From: Curtobacterium sp. Leaf261
GTDB taxonomy: Bacteria; Actinomycetota; Actinomycetes; Actinomycetales; Microbacteriaceae
Length of the DNA: 64,000 nt
Reading direction: 5' to 3'
Assembly: GCF_001422205.1 (NCBI RefSeq)
Contig: NZ_LMMJ01000007.1
Span: 434,870-498,869, forward strand
A program made the translations under genes and the position numbers. Below are positions 34,336-43,100 of this stretch, piece by piece. Under the pieces are notes generated by a model that had not been told where the DNA came from, did no database searches, and saw only the letters and a list, made by a program, of their open reading frames with translations. Numbering within the stretch: the stretch's first letter is position 1; each line of letters opens with the position of its first letter.

Positions 34336-34821
34336 TCACGCGCGACGTGTGGCCCGTCGCAGGGCTCGACGGAGTCGCCGGACGTCCGCGCCGACGGACT
34401 CGAGGCGGAGGTGCGCGTCGCCGAGCGCGGGGTCGTCGACGCCGTCGAGGAGCGCCAGCAGGACGTGCTGCGGCTGCACGGCGACGACACTCGCCGTTGC
34501 CGCGTGCCGCATGGACCGCGCGAGGACGCGCATCGCCGCGGGGGTGCAGACGATCCCCGCATCGGTGTCGTACGTGGCGAACGATGCGCGGTAGGAGTTC
34601 GACGGCAGCGATGCCCGGAGCGCCGTGACGCTGACGAGATGCGCGTCGAGGACCGCACGGAAGCGCCGGTGGACGGCGCATTCGGACACCGCGGCCACGA
34701 GCAGGTGTCCGACGTCGACGAACGGCTGTCCGCGGTCGTGCGCATCGTGCTCCGCGAGCAGCAGTGTGCTCGGCGCCGAGCGGATCGGCGGCATGGGGGC
34801 GGGGAGCAGGAGGCTCTGCAT
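34336..34821 (-). CDS. Stand-alone Clp N-domain protein
   Basis: 161 residues with no ATPase module. Two degenerate Clp repeats: VDVGHLLVAAVSECAVHRRF in the first half and VAVQPQHVLLALLDGVDDPAL in the second, the pattern HxLxxLL of ClpC/ClpA N-domains and of ClpC adaptors/decoys. The C-terminus is Arg-rich. It is encoded just upstream of clpC in the same direction, after which come about 200 bp with no gene, and it is divergent from the NAD kinase. It may modulate ClpC substrate choice; that is inference. Confidence 0.75.
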   Translation of the reverse strand: MQSLLLPAPMPPIRSAPSTLLLAEHDAHDRGQPFVDVGHLLVAAVSECAVHRRFRAVLDAHLVSVTALRASLPSNSYRASFATYDTDAGIVCTPAAMRVLARSMRHAATASVVAVQPQHVLLALLDGVDDPALGDAHLRLESVGADVRRLRRALRRATRRA

Positions 34822-34910
34822 GGTCGTCCGTTCGGGTCGGTCAACGAGATCTTATGCAAGATATCACATGCCGGTCCGGGGACGCAGGTTCGGCGGATAC
34901 GCTCCCGGCC

Positions 34911-35945
34911 ATGGAGGACCCCCTCGTCGGCATCGTCGTGCACCCGACCAAGAACGTGTCCGAGTCCGTCGCGACCCTGCAGCGCTGGAACCGTGACGGA
35001 CGAGGACACCTCGTGGCGCGCCGTATCGACGCCGTCCGACTCGGCACCGGCGTGGAGGGATCCGGCATCGAGCTGCTCGAGGACGACGAGTTCCGCGACC
35101 GCGTGGACACCGTCGTGGCACTCGGCGGGGACGGCACGATGCTCGGGGCGATGCGTCTCGTCGCGAACCGTCCGGTGCCCGTGCTCGGCGTCAACTACGG
35201 CAACGTCGGCTTCCTCGTCGAGATCGAGCCGTTCGAGCTGGAGGTCGCACTCGGCCGCCTGTCCGCCGGGGACTACTCGCTGGAACCGCACCATGCGCTC
35301 GAAGCCGCCCTGTCCTGGTCCGGGTCGAACACCCACTACCTCGCCTTCAACGACCTCACCGTGGTCCGGCGTCCGGGCTCCGGGCAGGTGTCCGCTGACC
35401 TCACGATCAACGGCCTGACGTACGGGTACTACCGCGCGGACGCCATCGTCGCGTCGACGCCGGCCGGATCGACCGCCTACAACCATGCCGCCGGCGGCCC
35501 CGTGCTCTCTCCCGCACTGTCCGGATCGGTCGTGACGCCGGTCGCCCCGATGGCCGGCATCGACCGTTCGGTGGTGCTCGCGGCGAAGGAGCGCTACCGG
35601 TTCGCCATCGCCGAGGGCACCAGGAGCGCGGCGCTCGAGGTGGACGGGCTCGTCGTCGGCGAGGTCGCGACCGGTGCCCAGATCGATCTGCACCTCCGGA
35701 AGAACGCTGGCTCGGTCATCCGGCTCGACGCCGAGCGGCACGGACGGACCGGCCGGATGAAGCTGAGCCTGCTCGACCTGCCGATGCGGCCGGACCAGCT
35801 GCAGGAGCTCATCCCCGCAGAGGTCCGTCAGCGGCTCCGGGCCCAGGAGCGACCGGACCTCGCGCCACCGACGGGCGTCGCGCCGGACCCCGACGAGGAG
35901 CACGGGGACGACGACCCCGAGGGCGACGAGCACGAGGACGCCTGA
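34911..35945 (+). CDS. nadK: NAD kinase
   Basis: 344 residues. ATP-NAD kinase fold with the GGDGT motif (VALGGDGTMLGAM, near residue 70), NYGNVGFLVEI, and the active-site region FNDLTVVRRPGSG, plus the glycine-rich ASTPAGSTAYNHAAGGP loop. It makes NADP from NAD. The C-terminal 35 residues are a Pro/Asp/Glu-rich disordered tail not usual in the family. The start at 34911 is the first ATG after the AT-rich divergent promoter region shared with the Clp N-domain gene. Confidence 0.9.
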   Translation: MEDPLVGIVVHPTKNVSESVATLQRWNRDGRGHLVARRIDAVRLGTGVEGSGIELLEDDEFRDRVDTVVALGGDGTMLGAMRLVANRPVPVLGVNYGNVGFLVEIEPFELEVALGRLSAGDYSLEPHHALEAALSWSGSNTHYLAFNDLTVVRRPGSGQVSADLTINGLTYGYYRADAIVASTPAGSTAYNHAAGGPVLSPALSGSVVTPVAPMAGIDRSVVLAAKERYRFAIAEGTRSAALEVDGLVVGEVATGAQIDLHLRKNAGSVIRLDAERHGRTGRMKLSLLDLPMRPDQLQELIPAEVRQRLRAQERPDLAPPTGVAPDPDEEHGDDDPEGDEHEDA

Positions 35946-36017
35946 CCGTCGGCGACGCCGATCGTCAGTGACGCCGGATCGTCAGTGACGTCGGACCTCC
36001 ACTCAGGTGGACGACGT

Positions 36018-36051
36018 ACGGCCCGCGGGAGCTGGTGCTCCGGCGGGCCGT
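36018..36051. terminator. Bidirectional terminator between NAD kinase and sigma factor genes
   Basis: ACGGCCCGC-GGAGC paired with GCTCC-GCGGGCCGT, a TGGT loop and one G-G mismatch, in the 128-bp convergent spacer. Confidence 0.85.
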
Positions 36052-36073
36052 TCGTCGTGGTGCGGGACCGAGG

Positions 36074-37123
36074 TCAGTCGGTCAGGTACAGCTGCATGTC
36101 CTGGCTGACGGCCTTGGCGAAGAGGCGCAGCTTGGCGCGGGACTCGACACGGCTCACGGCCTGGCGCGTGGTGTGCACGACCTTCGAGATCTCGTCGAGG
36201 GTCATCGGGTGGTCGTCGTCGAGGCCATAGCGCATCCGGATGACGTTCGCCTCGTCGGTCGGGAGCTCGGCGACGATGGAACGGATGTCGCGGTGCAGGA
36301 GCGTCGACTCGGTCATCTCGTTCGGGCTCGCGGCGTCCTCGTCCTCGATGAAGTCGCCCAGCTCGCTGTCGTCGGAGTCGCCGACCACGGTGTGGATCGA
36401 CACCGGCTCGTGCGAACGGCCCTTGAGGTCGGTCAGCTCCTCGACGCCCATGCTGAGCTCCTCGGCGACCTCCTCCGCCGTGGGGGCACGGCCGAGGTCG
36501 ACGGTGAGGTCACGCTCGGTGCGGGAGATCTTGTTGATCAGCTCCACGGTGTGCACCGGGATGCGGATGGTGCGGGCCTTGTCGGCGAGACCGCGGGAGA
36601 TCGCTTGGCGGATCCACCAGGTGGCGTACGTGGAGAACTTGTAGCCCTGCGTGAAGTCGAACTTCTCGACCGCACGGACGAGTCCGAGGTTGCCCTCCTG
36701 GATGACGTCCATGAACGGCAGACCGCGCTGCGAGTACCGCTTGGCGATGCTCACGACGAGGCGCAGGTTCGAGGTGATCATGCGCTCCTTGGCGCGCTGA
36801 CCGTCGCGGCCGAGCCACCGGAGTTCACGCTCGAGCTGCTTCGTCAGGCCCTTGCCGTTCGCGAGCTTCTCCTCGGCGAACAGCCCGACCTCGATGCGTC
36901 GGGCGATCTCGGCCTCTTCCGCAGCGGTCAGGAGCGAGAGGCGCCCGATGTGGCGGAGGTAGTCGCCGACCTGGTCGACCGATGCCCCGCGGACACCGGC
37001 GAGGCGCTCGTCAGCCTCGATCGCGGTGTCGACGGCCTCGAGTTCGCGGGACTTCGGTGCTGCCGGGGCGCTGGTGGCGGCCGTGCGGCGGGACGTGGTC
37101 GGAGCTGCGGTTGCGATCGTCAT
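36074..37123 (-). CDS. Sigma-70 family RNA polymerase sigma factor (group 2, SigB-like)
   Basis: 349 residues with regions 1.2 (DQVGDYLRHIGRLSLLTAAEE), 2 (NLRLVVSIAKRY, EGNLGLVRAVEKFDF, YKFSTYATWWIRQAI), 3 (RIPVHTVELINKI, ERDLTVDLGRAPTAEE) and 4 (MTLDEISKVVHTTRQAVSRVE). It lacks the long acidic N-terminal extension of the primary sigma factor in this group. It is therefore most likely the SigB/HrdA-type group 2 paralogue, though the primary factor cannot be formally excluded. It is alone in its transcription unit behind a 370-bp spacer rich in GTACCCC motifs. Confidence 0.88.
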   Translation of the reverse strand: MTIATAAPTTSRRTAATSAPAAPKSRELEAVDTAIEADERLAGVRGASVDQVGDYLRHIGRLSLLTAAEEAEIARRIEVGLFAEEKLANGKGLTKQLERELRWLGRDGQRAKERMITSNLRLVVSIAKRYSQRGLPFMDVIQEGNLGLVRAVEKFDFTQGYKFSTYATWWIRQAISRGLADKARTIRIPVHTVELINKISRTERDLTVDLGRAPTAEEVAEELSMGVEELTDLKGRSHEPVSIHTVVGDSDDSELGDFIEDEDAASPNEMTESTLLHRDIRSIVAELPTDEANVIRMRYGLDDDHPMTLDEISKVVHTTRQAVSRVESRAKLRLFAKAVSQDMQLYLTD

Positions 37124-37495
37124 GCGATGACTCTCCTTGCGGTGACGGGCCTTGCGGTGGAGGGGCAGTGCGGGTGCTGGGTGACACTCGGTGCGTATGA
37201 CGAGTAAAGCGGCCGAGAGGTGTACCCCACAAATCGTTCCGAACGATTCTCAGCCTTCTCCGTGCTTGGTCATCAGATCGGTCGGAGTGGGGTACGTCGT
37301 ATTGTGCGTACCGCCGCCTGGATGTGGGGCGCCAACCCCTGTATTCCCGGCGATTCCGGGCGATTCCGGGTGAACCCATTGCCTTCGCAGACGATGTACC
37401 CCGGCGGGTGTGCTCGTTCGGAGCGGCCGATGGGGTACGTCAACGGGTACACGCGTTCCGGCCAGGCTGTACCCCGACGCCAGAGCCGCCGGGGC
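37124..37495. promoter_or_regulatory. Long upstream region of sigma factor with repeated GTACCCC sites
   Basis: No gene in about 370 bp. It holds five perfect GTACCCC/GGGGTAC heptamers (37222-37228, 37289-37295, 37396-37402, 37432-37438, 37469-37475). There is also a 17-bp palindrome AATCGTTC-C-GAACGATT (37232-37248) and GATTCCGGGC direct repeats near 37351. The array looks like a multi-site operator of the sigma gene. Confidence 0.55.
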
Positions 37496-37660
37496 TCACC
37501 AGGACGGTTCGAGCCACACCGAACGGCGGAGGAGGACCTCGTGGTCCTCGTCGAGGTCGAACTCGTCGTACTCGTTCTCGAAGTCACCGATGAGGGTGCT
37601 GCGGACCACGGCGCGGATGCTCGTCATGGCGTCGATGCTCACACCGACGGGCGACGGCAC
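37496..37660 (-). CDS. Small hypothetical protein
   Basis: About 54 residues if GTG 37660 is used (GTG 37642 or ATG 37627 also possible). The readable part is SIRAVVRSTLIGDFENEYDE followed by an acidic FDLDEDHEVLLRRSVWLEP end. It follows the 49-codon gene closely on the same strand, and its frame differs from the N-terminal low-complexity shadow upstream. No family recognised. Confidence 0.45.
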   Translation of the reverse strand: MPSPVGVSIDAMTSIRAVVRSTLIGDFENEYDEFDLDEDHEVLLRRSVWLEPSW

Positions 37661-37679
37661 GGTGAACCGGGTGTGACCG

Positions 37680-37829
37680 TCAGACGTCGATGTCGTGGTC
37701 GTCCGGCTCGAGGTCATCGGCAGGGACAACCGTCGACACGGGGCCGGTGGTCGCGTGGTGGCCGAAGGCGTCCTCGGGCTCGAGCTCGTCCGGGACGTCG
37801 ATGGGATCGTCGGCACGAGCAGCACGCAT
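37680..37829 (-). CDS. Very small acidic protein
   Basis: 49 codons. MRAARADDPIDVPDELEPED then AFGHHATTGPVSTVV and an acidic end DDLEPDDHDIDV; net charge strongly negative. Codon positions show the GC bias of neighbouring genes in this frame and not in the overlapping longer frame. Likely co-transcribed with the small gene at 37496. Unknown function. Confidence 0.45.
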   Translation of the reverse strand: MRAARADDPIDVPDELEPEDAFGHHATTGPVSTVVPADDLEPDDHDIDV

Positions 37830-37927
37830 GGCCGCGAGGATGCCAGCCCGTGGTGAACGGCAGGTGACGGACGTGGCGGACGCGAACCGTGCCTCCAGGC
37901 CGACCGTCAGGTGACGGACGGAGGCCG

Positions 37928-38137
37928 TCAGTCGCCGGGCGTGACCGGCGAGACGGGCGATCCGGTGCTGCGCTCAGCGGCGAACTTCGCGCGCTCCTCC
38001 GCCTCGATCTTCGAGTAGGCGGCACGCTCGGTGCGGTCGGACCGGAGGATCGCGCGCATGACGAACCAGAAGATGAGGCCGACGATGATCGTCGGCGCCA
38101 ACGCGAAGATGATCCCGGTCACGACTCCATGAGGCAC
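37928..38137 (-). CDS. Small single-pass membrane protein
   Basis: 69 residues from GTG 38137. One membrane segment (VVTGIIFALAPTIIVGLIFWFVM) then a basic/acidic helix RAILRSDRTERAAYSKIEAE ending in a Pro/Ser tail. It lies 28 bp after lysS on the same strand. A TATCCT 6 bp before the start could be a -10 giving a leaderless mRNA. The same small gene commonly follows lysS in related genomes, as far as I recall; the role is unknown. Confidence 0.65.
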   Translation of the reverse strand: MPHGVVTGIIFALAPTIIVGLIFWFVMRAILRSDRTERAAYSKIEAEERAKFAAERSTGSPVSPVTPGD

Positions 38138-38165
38138 GACTGCAGGATACGTCAGCGAACTGGGA

Positions 38166-39746
38166 TCACTTGACGAGCGGGAACAGGATCGTCTCGCGGA
38201 TCCCGAGGCCCGTGATCGCCATGAGCAACCGGTCGACACCCATCCCCATGCCGCCCGACGGTGGCATGCCGTGCTCGAGCGCGCGGAGGAACTCCTCGTC
38301 GACGCGCATCGCCTCGACGTCACCCCCGGCAGCTAGCTTCGCCTGCTCGACGAACCGTTCGCGCTGGACGACCGGGTCGACGAGCTCGGAGTACGCCGTC
38401 GCGAGCTCGAAGCCCCGGACGTAGAGGTCCCACTTCTCGACCACGCCGGGGCGCGACCGGTGCTCACGGGTCAGCGGCGAGGTGTCGAGCGGGAAGTTCA
38501 TCACGAACGTCGGCCGGTCGAGGCCGCCCTTGACGTGGTGCTCCCACAGTTCCTCGACGTACTTGCCGTGCGTCGGGTGCGCGACCTCGACGCCGGCCTC
38601 GTCCGCCAGCGCGACGAGCTCGGCGAGCGGGGTCTCGGGGGTGATCTCCCGACTCACGGCCGTGGAGAGCGTGCCGTACATGTCGATGCGGGCCCAGTCG
38701 CCGCCGAGGTCGTACTCGGTGCCGTCGGCCAGCGTCACGACGTGTCCGCCGGTGACCGCGGCCGCGGCGTTCTGCACGAGCTCCTGCGTCAGGTCGGCCA
38801 TCTGCTCGTAGTCGCCGTACGCCTGGTACGCCTCGACCATGGCGAACTCGGGCGAGTGCGTGGAGTCTGCGCCCTCGTTGCGGAAGTTCCGGTTCACCTC
38901 GAACACCCGGTCGATGCCGCCGACGACCGCGCGCTTCAGGAAGAGCTCCGGCGCGATCCGGAGGTACAGGTCGGTGTCGAACGCGTTCGAGTGCGTGACG
39001 AACGGCCGGGCCGACGCGCCACCGTGCTGCGTCTGGAGCATCGGGGTCTCGACCTCGAGGTACTCATGTCCGTCGAACGTCGCCCGGAGGGACTGCATGA
39101 CCTTCGCGCGGGCCCGGACGGTCGCCCGCGCCTGATCGCGGACGATGAGGTCGAGGTAGCGGGCGCGGGCGCGGGTCTCCTCGGACAGTTCGGAGTGCAG
39201 GTTCGGCAGGGGCTGGATCGCCTTCGCCGCGATCGCCCAGTCGTCGACCATGACGCTCAGCTCGCCGCGGCGGCTCGAGATGACCCGGCCGTGCACGAAC
39301 ACGTGGTCACCGAGGTCGACGAACTCCTTCCAGCGGGCGAGGGACTCGTCGCCGACCTCGGCGAGGGAGACCATCGCCTGGATGCGGGAGCCGTCGCCGG
39401 ACTGCAGGGTCGCGAAGCAGAGCTTGCCGGTGTTGCGCGAGAACACGATCCGGCCGGCGATCCCGACGACGTCCTGGGTCTCCTCGCCGGTCTCGAGCCG
39501 CTCGTACTCGGCGCGGACCGCCGGGATCGTCGTCGTGATGCCGACCCCGACCGGGTAAGCCTGGATGCCGTGCGCGAGGAGCTTCGCGCGCTTGTCGAGC
39601 CGGACCGCCTTCTGCTCCGAGGCCTCGCGCTCGGCGTCGTCCTGCTCGGTCGCCTGCTGCTCAGTTGCCTGCTCGGTCGCGGCGAGGTCGGCCGCGACGT
39701 CGGCGGCCGTGGTCTCGGGGGTGGTGTCGACGTGCTCGTCGGTCAT
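38166..39746 (-). CDS. lysS: Lysyl-tRNA synthetase, class II
   Basis: 526 residues. After an acidic N-terminal extension of about 50 residues come the OB-fold anticodon-binding domain ([22 protein letters not shown]) and the class II catalytic core. Motif 2 is [20 protein letters not shown] and motif 3 [15 protein letters not shown] at the C-terminus. It charges tRNA-Lys. The panC/panD genes often found between DUF2520 and lysS in this block are absent here. Confidence 0.97.
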   Translation of the reverse strand: MTDEHVDTTPETTAADVAADLAATEQATEQQATEQDDAEREASEQKAVRLDKRAKLLAHGIQAYPVGVGITTTIPAVRAEYERLETGEETQDVVGIAGRIVFSRNTGKLCFATLQSGDGSRIQAMVSLAEVGDESLARWKEFVDLGDHVFVHGRVISSRRGELSVMVDDWAIAAKAIQPLPNLHSELSEETRARARYLDLIVRDQARATVRARAKVMQSLRATFDGHEYLEVETPMLQTQHGGASARPFVTHSNAFDTDLYLRIAPELFLKRAVVGGIDRVFEVNRNFRNEGADSTHSPEFAMVEAYQAYGDYEQMADLTQELVQNAAAAVTGGHVVTLADGTEYDLGGDWARIDMYGTLSTAVSREITPETPLAELVALADEAGVEVAHPTHGKYVEELWEHHVKGGLDRPTFVMNFPLDTSPLTREHRSRPGVVEKWDLYVRGFELATAYSELVDPVVQRERFVEQAKLAAGGDVEAMRVDEEFLRALEHGMPPSGGMGMGVDRLLMAITGLGIRETILFPLVK

Positions 39747-39829
39747 GCTGGCGCGGCTCCAGAGTTCGTGGGGGACGGGTCGATCGTACCGGGGGTGCGG
39801 ACGCGGCGCAGATCGGGAGATCGACGGGG

Positions 39830-39903
39830 GTGTTCAGAACACGCCCGTCCACGCTGAACACGCGGATCCGGGTGTTCCGGCTGGACGGGGGTGTTCAGAA
39901 CAC
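39830..39903. repeat. 74-bp palindromic element, family 3 (copy 1)
   Basis: Bounded by two GTGTTCAGAACAC palindromes (39830-39842, 39891-39903) with a GTCC...GGAC inner inverted repeat centred on CGGATCCG. A homologous element of exactly the same length and spacing is at 53465-53538. It lies between lysS and the DUF2520 gene. Confidence 0.85.
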
Positions 39904-39910
39904 CGGGGTC

Positions 39911-40609
39911 CTACAGCCGCTGCTGACCGTCGACCCGCGTCAGGGCGTTGTCCACGGCGGACCGCACCAGGGCACCGAGCACGAGCCCCGGGTGCTCCAC
40001 ACCGATCCCGGACAGCGTGCCCGCGGCCTGGGTGACGATCGCCTCGGAGAACGTCGTCGCCGCCCGCACCGCATCCGCGTAGGCCGGCCGGTCCGCCTCG
40101 GCGATGACGACCGGCTCCGCGCCCATCTCGACCACGAGGGCCTGCCCGATCGGGAGCACCGGGGTCGGCGACGTCACCGCGCAGTACGCGTCCCGCAGCC
40201 GCGACAGGTCGACGCTCGTCCCGGTGAAGGCCATCGCGGGGTGGATCGCGAGCGGGATCACGCCCTTCGCGAGCGCGGGAGCGAGCACCCCGACGCCGCT
40301 GTCCGGCGAGGTGTGCACGACGAGCTGCCCGGGCTGCCACACCCCCGCGTCCGCGAGGCCCCGCACCAGCTCCGCGAGTGCGTCGTCCGGCACCGCGAGG
40401 AGTACGAGCTCGCTCCGTTCGACGAGTGACGGGATGTCGAGGATCGGGACGCCGGGGAGCAGCGCCTCGGCACGATCGCGGCTCGCGTCCGACACCGCGG
40501 TGATCCCGACGACGGCGTGCCCGGCGTTCGCGAGGGCGGCCCCGAGCACTGGCCCGACCCTTCCGGCGCCGATGATGCCGACGCCGAGGCGTCCGGCGCG
40601 GTCGCTCAT
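39911..40609 (-). CDS. DUF2520 Rossmann-like protein
   Basis: 232 residues with an N-terminal NAD(P)-type motif VGIIGAGRVGPVLGAALANAG, LLAVPDDALAEL in the middle, and the DUF2520 C-terminal helical domain (HPAMAFTGTSVDLSRL). It resembles 6-phosphogluconate-dehydrogenase-like or ketopantoate-reductase-like folds. In many actinobacteria it precedes panC, suggesting a pantothenate link; panC is not here. ATGA overlap with the PH-domain gene. Confidence 0.85.
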   Translation of the reverse strand: MSDRAGRLGVGIIGAGRVGPVLGAALANAGHAVVGITAVSDASRDRAEALLPGVPILDIPSLVERSELVLLAVPDDALAELVRGLADAGVWQPGQLVVHTSPDSGVGVLAPALAKGVIPLAIHPAMAFTGTSVDLSRLRDAYCAVTSPTPVLPIGQALVVEMGAEPVVIAEADRPAYADAVRAATTFSEAIVTQAAGTLSGIGVEHPGLVLGALVRSAVDNALTRVDGQQRL

Positions 40610-42483
40610 CGGTCCGCCTCCGGACGCGGGGTCGCATCCCAGCCTGGAGGGACGGGTGCGGGAGATGACGTCGGGAACGGAAGTCGTGCCGCCAGTCCGG
40701 CGTCCGTGGTCGCAGGCTCCCCCGGCGCTGGCACCGCGTGCCGCTGGCGCGTCACCTCGAGCGGAGTGCGCGCCAGTCCGGCGTCCGTGGTCGCAGGCTC
40801 CCCCGGCGCTGGCACCGCGTGCCGCTGGCGCGTCACCTCGAGCGGAGTGCGCGCCAGTCCGGCGCGCTCCCGCCACCGGTGCGACGTGTCGGTGTCCGCC
40901 GCCGCGATCGCGTTCGTCTCGGCCTCGGCGAACAACCGCATCGCGTCGTCGGCCTCGATCGCGCCGATCCGCGCGACGACCGGTCCGTGCACCGTGTGCA
41001 CGTGCACCTCGGCGAGCCGCAGCGTGCGCTCGATCGGACCCTGTGCGACCCGCACGCTCTGGATCCGCGGCAGCGGGACGAGCACGAGCGAACGCCAGAT
41101 CGCACCGAGGCGGAAGAGCACGGCACCCGGCACGTGCCGGTACCCGTTCCGCCGCCACGAGAACGGCCGGAGCCAGGCTCCACGCCGCGGTGACCGGACG
41201 AACCTGCCGGCGTCGCCCGTCGTCGTGAGGCTCTCCTCGACCACGCCGACCGCGGCCGCCGACCCCTGTTGCAGGTCCTCGAGGCTCGCGGCCGGTCCGA
41301 CCACCGCGGCGCCGACGAGCTCCGGCAGGATGATCTCGAGCACCTCGCGCACGTCGTGCGCATTGCCGACGGGGAGCACGACGCTCGAGGCCTGCTGGTT
41401 CTGGCGGGACCCCTGCGAGTGCGACGCCCGGTTGATCCGCACGTCCCACCAGCCGAACGGACGCCAGAGCAGCGGCTGGTTGACACTCACGGCGTGGATG
41501 CGCCCCGGCGGCAGCGTCTCGTTCGTCGTGGACACGAGCCCGTACCCGATGCGGATGCCGTCGGGTGTCGACGCGATCGTGTACTGCAGCGACTTGGCGA
41601 ACTTCCTGGCGTAGAAGCCGACCGCCGCGATCAGCGCCGGGAACAGGGTCACGAGCAGGAACCAGCGCCCGGTCAGCGAGACGCTCACCACGATCGCCGC
41701 CGCGGCCAGCAGGATGAAGACCGTCGTCTCGGACAGCAGGAGCGATCCGATGAGCCGGCCCTGGTGCACCTTCACGACCCGGGTCGCATGCGTCGCCACG
41801 GGATCGAACTCCGGCGACAGGAACTCGTTCATCCGCTGCTCGATGACCCTGCCGGTCGCCGGGTCGATCCGCGGACCGGCACCCGGGGAGTCCCTGGCAC
41901 CGCTCGCGAGCTGGAGGATCCGCTGGCGCAGGTCGTCGGCCGCCCGCGAGCCGAGGTACGCGAGCTGCACGTTCGCGTCGTTGCCGGCCTGCGAGATCTC
42001 GAGGCGCGCGGCACCGAACACCCGCGCGAGGAACGGCCTCGCGATGTTGATGCCCTGGATCCGGTCGAGCCTGGCCTTCCGGTGGTTCCGGAACACGACG
42101 CCCGAGCGGACCTCGACGACCTCGCCGGTGACCCGGAACGTGTGCATGCGCCAGGCAAGCCAGAACAGACCGACCAGGACGGCGATGAACACCAGGATCC
42201 CGAGCAGCACGAACCCGACGTAGTTGTGGCTGACGACGTAGTCGATCGGGTCGCCCTGCTCGCCGTCGTAGCCCGCCTGCGGGATGACCATGTTGACGAG
42301 GCGTTCCCGGAACTGCTGGAAGACGAAGAAGAAGATCGCCACGAACACGATGCCGCCCTTGAGGAGCGGTGTCGCGGGGTGCAGGCGGTGCCACTCGCCG
42401 TCGGTCAGCTGCGCGGCCGCGGCGGCGTCACCGCGGCGCACGGGCGGCGGTGACGACAGGTCCGGTGTCCGTCCGAGGCTCAT
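40606..42483 (-). CDS. Large PH-domain (bPH_2, YdbT-like) membrane protein
   Basis: 625 residues. Two membrane segments near residues 43-58 and 90-110 precede a first bPH_2 domain (FRVTGEVVEVRSGVVFRNHRKARLDRIQGIN). A second pair of membrane segments and another PH domain follow (YTIASTPDGIRIGYGLVSTTNETLPPGRIHAV), then a third partial PH region near RIQSVRVAQGPIERTLRL. The C-terminal 80 residues hold a perfect 27-residue tandem duplication. YdbS/YdbT pairs influence envelope stress resistance in Bacillus. It is paired with the small PH protein upstream (6-bp gap) and overlaps DUF2520 downstream. Confidence 0.85.
   Translation of the reverse strand: MSLGRTPDLSSPPPVRRGDAAAAAQLTDGEWHRLHPATPLLKGGIVFVAIFFFVFQQFRERLVNMVIPQAGYDGEQGDPIDYVVSHNYVGFVLLGILVFIAVLVGLFWLAWRMHTFRVTGEVVEVRSGVVFRNHRKARLDRIQGINIARPFLARVFGAARLEISQAGNDANVQLAYLGSRAADDLRQRILQLASGARDSPGAGPRIDPATGRVIEQRMNEFLSPEFDPVATHATRVVKVHQGRLIGSLLLSETTVFILLAAAAIVVSVSLTGRWFLLVTLFPALIAAVGFYARKFAKSLQYTIASTPDGIRIGYGLVSTTNETLPPGRIHAVSVNQPLLWRPFGWWDVRINRASHSQGSRQNQQASSVVLPVGNAHDVREVLEIILPELVGAAVVGPAASLEDLQQGSAAAVGVVEESLTTTGDAGRFVRSPRRGAWLRPFSWRRNGYRHVPGAVLFRLGAIWRSLVLVPLPRIQSVRVAQGPIERTLRLAEVHVHTVHGPVVARIGAIEADDAMRLFAEAETNAIAAADTDTSHRWRERAGLARTPLEVTRQRHAVPAPGEPATTDAGLARTPLEVTRQRHAVPAPGEPATTDAGLAARLPFPTSSPAPVPPGWDATPRPEADR
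40691..40852. repeat. 81-bp perfect tandem duplication inside PH-domain gene
   Basis: Two identical 81-bp units (40691-40771, 40772-40852) plus a 12-bp partial third, in frame, encoding two copies of a 27-residue segment beginning GLARTPLEVTRQRHAVP. It has no sequence differences, so it is recent. Confidence 0.92.
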
Positions 42484-42489
42484 GGCGGT

Positions 42490-42993
42490 CTACAGCCCGA
42501 CGCGGCGCGACTCGGCCTTCGCGACGAGCTCGTCGCGGAGGCGGTCGGCCTCGCCGACCGGCAGCCCGGGGATGCGGACGTTCGTGGACGCGGCCGCCGT
42601 GACGAAGCGCAGGTCGCTCAGGCCGAGCACGCGTCCGAGCGGGCCACGGCTGACGTCGATGAGCTGCATGCGGCCGTACGGCACGGCGATGAACCGCTGC
42701 CACATGAGGCCGCGACGCACCACGAGGTCGTCGTCCCGCATGGCGTAGCCGATCGCGCGGATCCGGCGGGGTGTGAAGGCCGCGACGAGGATCGTGGTGA
42801 TCGCAGCCGCGATGCCGATGCACGTCCACACGATGCCGCTGACGGAACCGGCGAGTGCGAGCAACCCGATCAGCAGGAACCCCGCGGTGATGACCGCACC
42901 GACGAGCAGCACCGTCACGAGCTCGGTCCACACCAGTTTCGGCGAGATGCGGGTCCAGTCGATCCCCGGCATGTCGAGTCGTTCCCTCGGCAT
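42490..42993 (-). CDS. Small PH-domain (YdbS-like) membrane protein
   Basis: 167 residues. Two membrane segments (about residues 25-45 and 50-72, LVTVLLVGAVITAGFLLIGL and following) and one bPH_2 domain (YAMRDDDLVVRRGLMWQRFIAV, VPYGRMQLIDVSRGPLGRVLGL). The ATG at 42993 has GAGGAG before it. It is the small partner of the large PH protein six bases downstream, as in ydbS-ydbT operons. Confidence 0.88.
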   Translation of the reverse strand: MPRERLDMPGIDWTRISPKLVWTELVTVLLVGAVITAGFLLIGLLALAGSVSGIVWTCIGIAAAITTILVAAFTPRRIRAIGYAMRDDDLVVRRGLMWQRFIAVPYGRMQLIDVSRGPLGRVLGLSDLRFVTAAASTNVRIPGLPVGEADRLRDELVAKAESRRVGL

Positions 42994-43100
42994 CTCGCTC
43001 CTCTCGGCATCGGTGTCGCGAGTCAGTGGGTGTCGCGGGTCTGGCGGTGTCGCGGGTCTGGCGGTGTCGCGGGGCGCTGGGTCCGGCAGTCCGGACGGCG

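Noticed and set aside
34846-34870. GATCTTATGCAAGATATC as a second copy of the ACATGC palindrome
   Set aside because: The core ATCTT-ATGC-AAGAT differs from ACATRC/GYATGT; it is more simply an AT-rich divergent promoter.
37680-37825. 109-residue frame covering 37496-37825 as one protein
   Set aside because: Its first 50 residues are Ser/Thr/Arg low complexity that is out of frame with a better 49-codon gene; only the C-terminal part looks coding.
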